Positions 28,485-37,059 of a stretch of DNA of 64,000 nucleotides are shown here, in pieces. The notes under the pieces were generated by a model. It was not told the DNA's origin and made no database searches. It worked only from the letters and a program-made list of their open reading frames with translations. Source of the stretch: Glaciimonas sp. PCH181 (lineage in GTDB: Bacteria; Pseudomonadota; Gammaproteobacteria; Burkholderiales; Burkholderiaceae_D); contig NZ_PYFP01000002.1 of NCBI RefSeq assembly GCF_003056055.1, forward strand, positions 1,178,001 to 1,242,000. The letters are read 5' to 3'. The number at the start of each line of letters is the position of its first letter. The first letter of the stretch is position 1. Position numbers and translations under genes: made by a program.

Positions 28485-28539
28485 GTCAAAGTCCTTTTAG
28501 GTAAATTGCGGAAAAATTAATATAAATGATATAAATAAT

Positions 28540-29643
28540 TTATTGCAAACGGGGCGTGGCATCGATCAATTTGCAGGATTGCGGCGGCAGTCGCGCCACC
28601 ACCGACATCCCCAGCATTAATCCTGGCACATCACGTGGGCTGGCAGCAATTGTCAATTCGAAACCGCTGCAATTAATCGTCGCTTCGAGCGACGAACCAA
28701 CATCCCGGATAAACGACACCTCGCCCGCAATGCAGTTTTCTGTCGCACGGTTTTCTTGATCCATTTGCAGACAAACATCTTCGGGACGTATCAATAAACG
28801 GATTTCCTGTCCTAACGCGAAACTGCGCGTAGGCTTATCCGTACTCTGTATCTGAATCTGCTGACCGCCTGCCAATTGAACGCAATTCAGCCCGCTTGGT
28901 TGCGCCTCCAGAATATTTCCCAAACCGATAAAATCTGCCACGAATTCATTGACAGGATTCCGATACACTTCCAGCGGTGTGCCGATTTGCGCAATCCGAC
29001 CATGCTCCATGACCACGATCACATCGGCCATCGTCATCGCCTCGCGCTGATCGTGGGTGACCATGATCGCTGTGATGCCTAACCGTTGTTGCAGTTGCCT
29101 GATTTCGACCTGCATCGCTTCGCGGAGTTTGGCATCCAACGCCGATAACGGCTCATCCAGCAGCAATAATTTTGGTGCCGACGCCAGCGCTCTTGCGATT
29201 GCGACCCGTTGCCGCTGACCGCCGGACAACTGCGCAACCGGGCGATTGGTCATGTGCTGCAACTGAATCAACTGCAACAATTCACTGACGCGTTTTGCCT
29301 GTCCTGCCTTGTCAACGCCGCGCAATTTCAGTGGGTATGCAATATTCGCCGCTACCGTCATGTGCGGAAACAACGCCAGCGACTGAAATACCATGCCGAA
29401 ATCACGTTCGCAGGCAGGCACATCGGTCAAATCGCGATCGGCCATGCGCATGCGTCCGCTTGTGGGTATTTCCAAGCCGGCAATCATACGCAGCAAGGTT
29501 GTTTTTCCACACCCTGACGGCCCCAGAAAGCAGACCATTTTTCCTTCAGGAATCGTCAAATTGATATTTTTGACGACTTGCGTGACGCCCGCCCCGGTGC
29601 CAAATTCTTTGCATATATTTTCAATGACTAAACTGTTGCTCAT
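28540..29643 (-). CDS. PotA-type ABC transporter ATPase
   Basis: 367 residues. Nucleotide-binding domain with Walker A GPSGCGKTTLLRMIAGLE, signature LSGGQRQRVAIARALA, Walker B LLLLDEPLSALDA and switch His MVTHDQ. C-terminal TOBE-type domain (IGLGNILEAQ, LLIRPEDV). Typical of spermidine/putrescine/Fe3+-type importers. It lies between the Pot-type permease pair and the polar-amino-acid genes, so it may serve either or both. Confidence 0.92.
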   Translation of the reverse strand: MSNSLVIENICKEFGTGAGVTQVVKNINLTIPEGKMVCFLGPSGCGKTTLLRMIAGLEIPTSGRMRMADRDLTDVPACERDFGMVFQSLALFPHMTVAANIAYPLKLRGVDKAGQAKRVSELLQLIQLQHMTNRPVAQLSGGQRQRVAIARALASAPKLLLLDEPLSALDAKLREAMQVEIRQLQQRLGITAIMVTHDQREAMTMADVIVVMEHGRIAQIGTPLEVYRNPVNEFVADFIGLGNILEAQPSGLNCVQLAGGQQIQIQSTDKPTRSFALGQEIRLLIRPEDVCLQMDQENRATENCIAGEVSFIRDVGSSLEATINCSGFELTIAASPRDVPGLMLGMSVVARLPPQSCKLIDATPRLQ

Positions 29644-29694
29644 GGCCGTTCTCCGTACTGTATTTTTGGTTAAAGCGAATATTAAGGAAGATAT

Positions 29695-30546
29695 TTATAG
29701 CGATACACCCTCATCGCCGACCAGTTTTTCCAGTAACCAGATTAGGATAAAGTCAATCAACACGATAAACACCGCAAACGAAAACACGGTTGGGTCTAAC
29801 GAAGATACGGTGCGGCTATATAACCAGACCGGCAACGTCATGCTGTTGATGTCATACAAGAAAAACGTCACAGTGAATTCGTTAAAGGACACGATAAATG
29901 CAAATAACATCCCGGCCAATATCCCCGGACGCATTTGCGGCAAGACCACGTCAATCATCGCCCGCAACGGACTAGCGCCCATCAGAAAAGCAGCTTCTTC
30001 GTATTCCGGCCCTATCCCGGCAATCGATGCAGAGCAGTTTTTAACAGCAAAAGGCAACGCCAGAATTACATGCGCGATCACCAGCCGAAACAAGCCAAGC
30101 TCCACCGGTAAATAGTTAAATACCAGCAGCAGTGAAATCCCCAGCATCACCAACGGATACACCATTGGCAGCGCGATAAATTGCTCGACAATGCTTTTCC
30201 CAGGGAAATCGAAACGATGCAACGCATAAGCGGCAGGAATCGAAATTGCGGCGGCGATAAACATGGTCGTGACCGCCACCATCAGGCTAGTGCCCAGCGC
30301 CTGTCCCATCGATAAAACATCGCTACTTTCCGGCGAAACAAACGTCTGCCACGCGGAGCGATACCATTGCAGGCTATAACCGGAAGGCGGAAACGCCAGC
30401 GTATCCGAGGCGCTGAAAGACATCACAATCATGGTGATAATCGGCATGGCCGCCAGCAGTAAAACAGCGCCTGCCAGCCAGCCGGTCATGCGAGTTAGCT
30501 GACCGGGCAAAATCCGCGGACGGTGACTAAATGATAGTGCTTTCAT
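29695..30546 (-). CDS. PotC-type ABC transporter permease
   Basis: 283 residues, binding-protein-dependent permease with about six membrane segments; EAA motif YEEAAFLMGASPLRAMIDVVLPQMRPGI. Start overlaps the stop of the PotB-like gene (ATGA at 30543-30546), a sign of coupled translation. Part of the putrescine/spermidine-type importer. Confidence 0.91.
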   Translation of the reverse strand: MKALSFSHRPRILPGQLTRMTGWLAGAVLLLAAMPIITMIVMSFSASDTLAFPPSGYSLQWYRSAWQTFVSPESSDVLSMGQALGTSLMVAVTTMFIAAAISIPAAYALHRFDFPGKSIVEQFIALPMVYPLVMLGISLLLVFNYLPVELGLFRLVIAHVILALPFAVKNCSASIAGIGPEYEEAAFLMGASPLRAMIDVVLPQMRPGILAGMLFAFIVSFNEFTVTFFLYDINSMTLPVWLYSRTVSSLDPTVFSFAVFIVLIDFILIWLLEKLVGDEGVSL

Positions 30547-31400
30547 GATGCGCTCCCGACGATGCGCTGTGAACGCTGGACCAACTTTTGCGATACCGCC
30601 ATCACGGCCAGCGTCGCCACCATCAATGCAATCCCACTTGCCGACGCGCCGGACCAGTTCAACAAAGGCGCAATCTGATCGCGCACCAGCACTGCCAGCA
30701 TATTCACGCGACGACCGCCCAGCAGCAACGGCACCGCAAAGGCGCTGGCGTTATAAGCGAATACGAGTAATGCGCCCGAGAGAATGCCCGGCATTGCCAT
30801 CGGTAGCAGAATATGACGCATGATTTGCCAGCGATTTGCGCCTAGCGTGGCGGCGGCTTCTTCATAGGTGCCAGACACCGCCTTCATGGCGCTCGCCATC
30901 GGTAACACTGCTAAGGGAAAGGCGGTCTGGATTAAGCCCAGCAACACGCCGTTTTCGCGGTACAGCCATTGAATCGGCCGCTGCACGATGCCAAGTGACA
31001 GCAAGGTATTATTGAGCACACCGGCAGGGCCAAGAATAATCAGCCAGCCGTAGCTTTGCAGCAGTAAATTGACTAGCAGCGGCAGCAACACCCCCGTCAA
31101 CAATAATCGCTGTGCTAATTTGGATTTAGCGCGGGCCATCGCAATGGCGACCGGAATCGCCAGCAAGACGGCGAAGACGGTGCTCTGAAATGCCAGTCGC
31201 ATGGTTAGCAGAGCCGATTTGACGTAATACGGCTTGATCAGATCGGCATAGCTGGTGAGTGAAAACCCATGCCATTCATCGCCATTAGTGCCGACGCTCA
31301 TGCGCAATACGGCCAGTGCCGCCGCTGCCAGTACTGCTAAAAATAGCATTACTGGCAGCAACAACAACCATGCGCGGGTGGAGGAGTTGCGTGCCAACAT
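30543..31400 (-). CDS. PotB-type ABC transporter permease
   Basis: About 285 residues from ATG 31400 (MLARNSSTRAWLLLLPV); a longer frame starts inside the binding-protein gene and is not needed. EAA motif TYEEAAATLGANRWQIMRHILLP. Partner of the PotC-like permease. Begins 5 nt after the binding-protein stop. Confidence 0.91.
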   Translation of the reverse strand: MLARNSSTRAWLLLLPVMLFLAVLAAAALAVLRMSVGTNGDEWHGFSLTSYADLIKPYYVKSALLTMRLAFQSTVFAVLLAIPVAIAMARAKSKLAQRLLLTGVLLPLLVNLLLQSYGWLIILGPAGVLNNTLLSLGIVQRPIQWLYRENGVLLGLIQTAFPLAVLPMASAMKAVSGTYEEAAATLGANRWQIMRHILLPMAMPGILSGALLVFAYNASAFAVPLLLGGRRVNMLAVLVRDQIAPLLNWSGASASGIALMVATLAVMAVSQKLVQRSQRIVGSAS

Positions 31401-31405
31401 CGCGC

Positions 31406-32533
31406 TTACGCCGAAAACATTTCGGTATAGCGACGCACCCATTCGCTCTGTACCAAGGCCAACGCTTTGTCATCATGGACCAGAGCTTTGTCGGCAATAT
31501 GACGCGCACTTGGGACGAAGCGACTACCGTCAGCCGAAACGATCGCCTTCGAGTTGACCGGGCCATTCAGTACATCGGCCGCCATTTTTCCTTGTACCAA
31601 CGGATCGAGCGAATGGTTGATAAAAGCATGGATCAAATCTAAATCGCCGGGATGCGATTTAGGGATCACCGTGTACATTAACTGCGCCGCAAAACCTTCT
31701 TTCATGTCATAAGTAACCCCCATGTTGTATTCCGGTTTTTTGATGGCGGCAGGAAAGAACGCTGGTGAATAAATCCCACCCAAATCCAAAGCACCCGTCC
31801 GGAACAACTCAGCAACCTGATTCGGATTTTCACCCAACATCAGAATACGGTCCTTTAATTGCGCCAGCTTCTGAAATCCTGGAGCGATATTTTTTTGCGA
31901 ACCGCCGGACATTTGTGCGGCAATAATCGCCAGATCGACTGCCTCGACCCAGCTTGGCGGTGGCAAGAAAATACGACCGCTATATTTGGCGTCCCACAGC
32001 GCCTCATGCGTGGTTGGCGCGGCCTTCATCGTCTTGGTGTTATAGATCAAGCCGTCCGTCCATAGCAGGTAACCGACACCAAAGCCATTCGCACCACTGC
32101 GATATTGCTCTGGCACATCTTTCAGGTTTGGCAAGCGTGCCAGATCCGGTTGCATCAACAACCCGGCATCGCCCAAACCGTAAGCGCCGACCCCCGCCAG
32201 CGTAATCACATCATATTGCGGCTTGTTGCCAGCAGCCTTTAGTTTGGCGACCATGCCAGAAGTCCCATCGGCACGGTCAGCAACGATTTTAGCGCCGGTT
32301 TTTGCTGAGAAACTTGCCGCAATATTACGCAAGGCAGCTAAACCCGTATCGTCCGACCAAGTCAGAAAACGTAAGGTTTTGCCGTTGAAGTTCTTTTCTT
32401 GTGCACGCACGTTCACAAATGGTGCGGCGATGGTGGATGCGACGATTGTTGCACCAATTGTTTTAATGATTTGGCGTCGCTTAACATTTTCTGGCGATGG
32501 GCTTTTATCTAATTCGATATTCGTATTTTGCAT
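31406..32533 (-). CDS. PotD-type extracellular solute-binding protein
   Basis: About 375 residues from ATG 32533, selected by an AGGAG ribosome binding site 5-6 nt upstream. The N-terminus KRRQIIKTIGATIVASTIAA resembles a twin-arginine signal. The mature part has SBP_bac_8-like features (LRFLTWSDDTG, LKAAGNKPQYDVI, GFGVGYLLWTDGLIYNT, YDMKEGFAAQLMYTVIPK). Ligand probably a polyamine or guanidino compound (inferred). First gene of the nine-gene leftward operon ending with the aldehyde dehydrogenase. Confidence 0.9.
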   Translation of the reverse strand: MQNTNIELDKSPSPENVKRRQIIKTIGATIVASTIAAPFVNVRAQEKNFNGKTLRFLTWSDDTGLAALRNIAASFSAKTGAKIVADRADGTSGMVAKLKAAGNKPQYDVITLAGVGAYGLGDAGLLMQPDLARLPNLKDVPEQYRSGANGFGVGYLLWTDGLIYNTKTMKAAPTTHEALWDAKYSGRIFLPPPSWVEAVDLAIIAAQMSGGSQKNIAPGFQKLAQLKDRILMLGENPNQVAELFRTGALDLGGIYSPAFFPAAIKKPEYNMGVTYDMKEGFAAQLMYTVIPKSHPGDLDLIHAFINHSLDPLVQGKMAADVLNGPVNSKAIVSADGSRFVPSARHIADKALVHDDKALALVQSEWVRRYTEMFSA

Positions 32534-33067
32534 GGCTGGCTCCTGCTGCATTAAGTAAACACTGCGTAAAATAACCGGATGTTCTTTTGGACCTAAAACT
32601 AATTAGCCTTTAAATGTGCCGTAATGGCACGAGTAAGACGCTGCAAGCACATGCAAAAGGTGTGCCTGATTAAAGCTAAAGGCATTAGTTTTTCTGATGT
32701 CTAAGATGATAAAAACTAATGTCGGATGATTTCTCACTAATGGGCGAACGAAACAAACCCGCGTGCTCATTCCTCAGCTTTACTTCTGATAGCAAGGAGG
32801 CGGATAGTAGGATGTTGGCGTCGCTGCCAGTGGTGCAGGCAAGGTGGGGATGGCCAGTCGCCCAAGGCCGGTTAGATGTGTCTCGCATCTTGTCTCTCTC
32901 ATATATAGGAGGAAATAGTTATGTATGTGTCGTCTGTTCCCGTTATGACTACGGGTAACATCGCACGCTTTTATGATGCTCATTCTTATCGTTAGCCGAA
33001 CGACTGACAATCGAAATATAATCATGCAATCCATGCAAATTGCTGATGGGTCGACTTGGAGCCACTG
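32534..33067. promoter_or_regulatory. Control region between the PotD-type operon and a LysR regulator
   Basis: 534 bp without a gene. Contains GTGCC-GTAAT-GGCAC (32616-32630), and CATTAGTTTTT (32683-32693) with its exact complement AAAAACTAATG (32711-32721); AAAACTAAT recurs near 32597. These dyads lie where the divergent operon and LysR promoters should be and are likely operator candidates. Confidence 0.5.
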
Positions 33068-33958
33068 ATGCGCAAATTACCACCTCTTAATGCATTACAA
33101 GTATTCGAAACCGTCGCCCGTCATCAAAACATTACGCGCGCGGCGGAGTATCTGTGCCTGACCCAAGGTGCGGTCAGCCGCCAGATATTGATGCTTGAGG
33201 AGTACTTCGGATTTCCGCTGTTTTCGCGCCATGCACGCGGTCTGACATTGACAGGCGATGGCGAGGCATTACTGCCGACGGTGCGAGAATGTTTTTCGCG
33301 TCTAGAAGAAATTTCGAATCGCTTGACGCGTCAACGTACCGATCTGGCGTTAAAAGTGCCGACCTGTGTGATGCGCTGGATTTACCCGAAAATTATGTCG
33401 TTCCAGGCTGAATTCCCGGATATTCAATTACAAGTAACGACCGCCCTGCAGCACAACGTAGATTTTCAACGCGAGTCGTTTGACGCAGCGATTGTGTACG
33501 GCGCACCAGCTGGCAAGGAAACCCATTCGTTGTTGTTATTTACCGAGCAGCTGACGCCGATGTGCGCGCCTTCAATGCTGAAGGATAAGCCGGCGCTGCA
33601 ACCGCAGGATTTAGCGCACCAGACCTTGCTGCACCCCACTCGCGATCATCGGGATTGGGAGATGTGGTTACGCCATGCGGGAGTGGAAAATGTCGATGCC
33701 AGCAGTGGTCAAAGTTTTGACACGCTCGATCTGGCCGTGAATGCTGCGGCGCAGGGATTTGGGATGGCGATTGGCGATTGCATGCTCGCCAGTGATGATT
33801 TGGAAATGCAGCGTCTGGTCAAACCATTCGACTGCATCATGCCCGGCGAGAGCTATTATTTTGTATATCCGGAAAGCGTCGCGAATCAAGAAAAAGTGAC
33901 GATTTTCCGGACTTGGATTAGTCAGTATTGCGGCGCTGATGCGCATTGGTCGCAGTAA
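33068..33958 (+). CDS. LysR-family regulator, GcvA-like
   Basis: About 296 residues from ATG 33068, chosen because GGAG lies 6 nt upstream (33058-33061); a TTG at 33056 is an alternative. HTH typical of GcvA group: LPPLNALQVFETVARHQNIT, AAEYLCLTQGAVSRQI, LEEYFGFPLFSR. Then the effector-binding domain. Divergent from the nine-gene transport/catabolic operon, so probably its regulator. Confidence 0.92.
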   Translation: MRKLPPLNALQVFETVARHQNITRAAEYLCLTQGAVSRQILMLEEYFGFPLFSRHARGLTLTGDGEALLPTVRECFSRLEEISNRLTRQRTDLALKVPTCVMRWIYPKIMSFQAEFPDIQLQVTTALQHNVDFQRESFDAAIVYGAPAGKETHSLLLFTEQLTPMCAPSMLKDKPALQPQDLAHQTLLHPTRDHRDWEMWLRHAGVENVDASSGQSFDTLDLAVNAAAQGFGMAIGDCMLASDDLEMQRLVKPFDCIMPGESYYFVYPESVANQEKVTIFRTWISQYCGADAHWSQ

Positions 33959-33998
33959 TATTTCTTTGAAAAATGACGTCGCCATCTGCCTCCAAATA

Positions 33999-34060
33999 CG
34001 ATTCAGTTAAGCAAGATTTCGACACTTCAGGCCGGTGTTTTATCTGTATTAACTGAATCG
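33999..34060. repeat. 12-bp inverted repeat between convergent genes
   Basis: CGATTCAGTTAA (33999-34010) and TTAACTGAATCG (34049-34060) are exact complements around 38 bp, between the LysR stop and the MFS stop. Could be a bidirectional terminator stem or a regulator site. Confidence 0.65.
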
Positions 34061-34079
34061 CAATAGCTTAGATTTAGCG

Positions 34080-35252
34080 CTATTCACCCGTCGTCATTGC
34101 CATGCCGTTGGCGCGTCCCATTGATGCTGACCACAGCGTCAGGCCCAACGCCATTAATACCATCACCAGGCCAAGATAAGGCAACACGGTTAATTGAAAG
34201 CCCGCGCCGATGGCGATACCGCCAACCCACGCACCAGTCGCATTGCCGAGATTGAACGCGCCCTGATTCAGCGTCGCCGCCAGATTGGGGGCGGCGCTGG
34301 CGCGGTCCACCACCAACGTCTGCAATGGCGGCACGACAGCGAATGCCACCACACCCCAGATGAAAATCGTGACCACTGCCGCGACCGGTGTATGCATCGT
34401 TAGCGTAAATACCGTTAGCACAATTGCCAGCGCGACCAGAAAGCCAATCAGCGACGGCAGCAAGCGCCAATCCGCCAATTTACCGCCTACTGCACTACCG
34501 ACTGTCAGGCCCACGCCAAATACTAGTAATACCAACGTAACGGCGTGCGGAGTCAGTCCTGTGACGTCTTCCAATATCGGTGTGATGTAGGTAAAGACGG
34601 AAAATAAACTGGCGGATGCCAGCGCACTGATCGCCAGCACCATCAATACCTGACGATCGGCCAGCACCCGAAATTCTTGCAACAGGCTAGTCTTTTGCAT
34701 CACGATTTGTTTTGGCAGCCAGAGTGCCAGTGCAATCACGGCCAACACGCCGATGACAGTGACGGCCCAGAAGGTTGAACGCCAGCCGAGCAATTGGCCT
34801 AAGGCGGTGCCGAAAGGGACGCCCAATACATTCGCCAGCGTCAATCCGCCAAACATCAGGGCAATCGCCTGCGCCCGACGGTTTGGTGGGACCAGTCCTG
34901 CTGCTACCACTGAACCGATGCCGAAGAATGCGCCGTGACAGAACGCAGTGACGACACGCGCGACCATCAGAACGGCGTAATTGGGAGACAGTGCGCAGAG
35001 GACGTTGCCGACAATAAACAATCCCATCAAACTGAGCAATGCGTTTCGGCGCGGCATGTTAGCGGTAACAATGGCGATAATAGGGGCACCGATTGTGACG
35101 CCTAGCGCGTAGCCGGTTACTAGCATTCCGGCCGCGGGAATCGTCACGCCGAGGTCTCGGGCTACGTTGGGTAACAGACCCATGATGACGAATTCGGTCG
35201 TGCCGATACCAAAAGCGGCAACGGCGAGGGCAAATAAAGGTAAGGACATCAT
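34080..35252 (-). CDS. MFS transporter, AraJ/YdhP-like
   Basis: About 390 residues from ATG 35252. Twelve hydrophobic segments; the start MMSLPLFALAVAAFGIGTTE and VIMGLLPNVARDLGV are characteristic of the AraJ/YdhP DHA1 family, with the MFS loop 2-3 motif replaced by ANMPRRNALL. Function likely efflux of a small molecule; substrate unknown. Convergent with the LysR gene. No strong ribosome binding site visible. Confidence 0.88.
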   Translation of the reverse strand: MMSLPLFALAVAAFGIGTTEFVIMGLLPNVARDLGVTIPAAGMLVTGYALGVTIGAPIIAIVTANMPRRNALLSLMGLFIVGNVLCALSPNYAVLMVARVVTAFCHGAFFGIGSVVAAGLVPPNRRAQAIALMFGGLTLANVLGVPFGTALGQLLGWRSTFWAVTVIGVLAVIALALWLPKQIVMQKTSLLQEFRVLADRQVLMVLAISALASASLFSVFTYITPILEDVTGLTPHAVTLVLLVFGVGLTVGSAVGGKLADWRLLPSLIGFLVALAIVLTVFTLTMHTPVAAVVTIFIWGVVAFAVVPPLQTLVVDRASAAPNLAATLNQGAFNLGNATGAWVGGIAIGAGFQLTVLPYLGLVMVLMALGLTLWSASMGRANGMAMTTGE

Positions 35253-35567
35253 GTGAGGATCGATCAGGAAACGGGGTGCGATTGCAGCCACCGAAAGCAC
35301 GCCAGGAAAATGGTGTAAGGCGTGATTATAACAATGAGGGATGGTTTTTGCTTAGGGGGGCGTTCGGGTGTTGTTTATGACACGGTTGGTGCTCCGTTGA
35401 TGCTTTGTCGCGGGGGCCGACAGCCAGCCACTTTCTTTTGCTTCAGCTCGGCGCCCCCGCCAAAAGAAAGTAACCCAAGAAAAAGTGACCGGCTGGCGGG
35501 CCGCCCCCGGCTTGCCTCCACGGAGCACACCCATGTTGTGAACCAACAAACAACACTCAAACCAAAC
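35253..35567. other. Spacer between MFS gene and gabD stop
   Basis: 315 bp. Apart from the nested repeat at 35411-35509 I see no gene. The promoter for the MFS gene should be in the left part. Confidence 0.5.
35411..35509. repeat. Nested inverted-repeat element, probable dispersed intergenic repeat
   Basis: Inner arms ACTTTCTTTTG (35430-35440) and CAAAAGAAAGT (35461-35471). Outer arms GCCAGCC/GGCTGGC (35423-35429, 35491-35497) and CGGGGGC/GCCCCCG (35411-35417, 35503-35509). The ACTTTCTTTTG...CAAAAGAAAGTAAC pattern is like intergenic repeats found in many copies in betaproteobacterial genomes as I recall. It lies in the spacer between MFS and gabD. Confidence 0.65.
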
Positions 35568-37022
35568 TCAAATCCCCCCCATGCACAAATATTTAATCAC
35601 CTGATAATCCTCAATCCCATATTTCGACCCTTCCCGTCCCAACCCCGATTGCTTAACTCCTCCAAACGGCGCAACTTCATTCGAGATCAAACCAGTGTTA
35701 ATCCCCACCATCCCACTCTCAAGCGCCTCAGCCACACGCCAAATACGCCCGATATCCCGTGAATAAAAATAGCTGGCAAGTCCAAATTCGGTATCGTTAG
35801 CCAGCGCAATCACTTCATCATCAGTCTTAAATCGAAACAACGGTGCCATCGGTCCAAAGGTCTCTTCACGCGCAACCACCATATCCGAGGTCACGTCCGC
35901 CAAAACCGTCGGCTCAAAAAAACTCTGCCCTAAAGCATGCCGCTTACCGCCCACCAACACCCGCGCGCCCTTGCTGAGCGCATCCGCAATATGCTGCTCG
36001 ACTTTTTCAACCGCTTTCTGATCAATCAATGGTCCCTGCGTCACGCCTTCTTGCTGGCCGTCGCCCACTTTCAATTTACCCACCGCCGCAACCAGCTTTT
36101 GCGCAAACGCATCATAAACACCATCTTGCACATACAACCGATTAGCACAAACGCAGGTTTGCCCGGCATTCCGATATTTGGAAGCCATTGCCCCCTCCAC
36201 CGCAGCATCCAAATCAGCATCGTCAAACACGATAAACGGCGCATTGCCGCCTAATTCCAACGACAACTTTTTAACCGTCGCCGCGCATTGCTCCATCAAC
36301 AATCGCCCAACACCAGTCGAGCCAGTAAAGGTCAATTTACGCACGATCGGATTACGCGTCATTTCGCCGCCAATTTCTCGCGCCGCGCCGGTAACCACGC
36401 TAAACACCCCAGCCGGGATGCCTGCGCGCTCTGCCAGAACTGCCAGCGCCAATGCCGAAAACGGAGTCGATTCCGCTGGTTTCAGCACCATCGGACAACC
36501 CGCCGCCAGCGCTGGCCCAGCCTTACGGGTAATCATCGCCGCCGGGAAATTCCAGGGCGTGATCGCCGCGCACACGCCAATTGGCTCTTTGATGACAACA
36601 ATCCGATTGTTCGGCGAGGGCGATGGAATCGTATCGCCACCGGCCCGTTTACCCTCTTCAGCAAACCATTCAATGAACGAGGCGGCGTAGGTGATTTCGC
36701 CCTTGGCTTCAGCCAGCGGTTTGCCTTGTTCGGTGGTCATGATCAACGCCAGATCATCGGCGTTTTCTAGCATCAGATCATTCCATTTACGCAAGATGAT
36801 GCTGCGCTCTTTCGCAGTCTTGCGACGCCAGGATTTCCAGGCGACATCGGCGGCGACAATCGCGCGTCTGGTTTCTGCTGCGCCCATTAGCGGCACGGTG
36901 CCGATCGTCGCGCCAGTCGCCGGATTGGTGACTGGATGCGTCGCGCCGCTATCGGCGTCGCACCATGCGCCATCGATATAAGCTTGCTGGCGAAATAAAG
37001 AGGCGTCTTTCAATTGCAACAT
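35568..37022 (-). CDS. gabD: Succinate-semialdehyde dehydrogenase
   Basis: 484 residues from ATG 37022, chosen by GGAG 6 nt upstream. GabD-type aldehyde dehydrogenase: ITPWNFPAAMITRKAGPALA, FTGSTGVGR, LELGGNAPFIVFDDAD, catalytic Cys about 288 in GQTCVCANR, and TPFSALALAVLAERAGIPAG. It oxidises succinic semialdehyde to succinate with NAD(P)+. Follows gabT by 37 nt, so the two form an operon for GABA use. Double-cysteine CVC at the active site is typical of GabD. Confidence 0.95.
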   Translation of the reverse strand: MLQLKDASLFRQQAYIDGAWCDADSGATHPVTNPATGATIGTVPLMGAAETRRAIVAADVAWKSWRRKTAKERSIILRKWNDLMLENADDLALIMTTEQGKPLAEAKGEITYAASFIEWFAEEGKRAGGDTIPSPSPNNRIVVIKEPIGVCAAITPWNFPAAMITRKAGPALAAGCPMVLKPAESTPFSALALAVLAERAGIPAGVFSVVTGAAREIGGEMTRNPIVRKLTFTGSTGVGRLLMEQCAATVKKLSLELGGNAPFIVFDDADLDAAVEGAMASKYRNAGQTCVCANRLYVQDGVYDAFAQKLVAAVGKLKVGDGQQEGVTQGPLIDQKAVEKVEQHIADALSKGARVLVGGKRHALGQSFFEPTVLADVTSDMVVAREETFGPMAPLFRFKTDDEVIALANDTEFGLASYFYSRDIGRIWRVAEALESGMVGINTGLISNEVAPFGGVKQSGLGREGSKYGIEDYQVIKYLCMGGI

Positions 37023-37059
37023 AAGGAACTCCAAATTTGAATGTGCGGACACGGGCATG

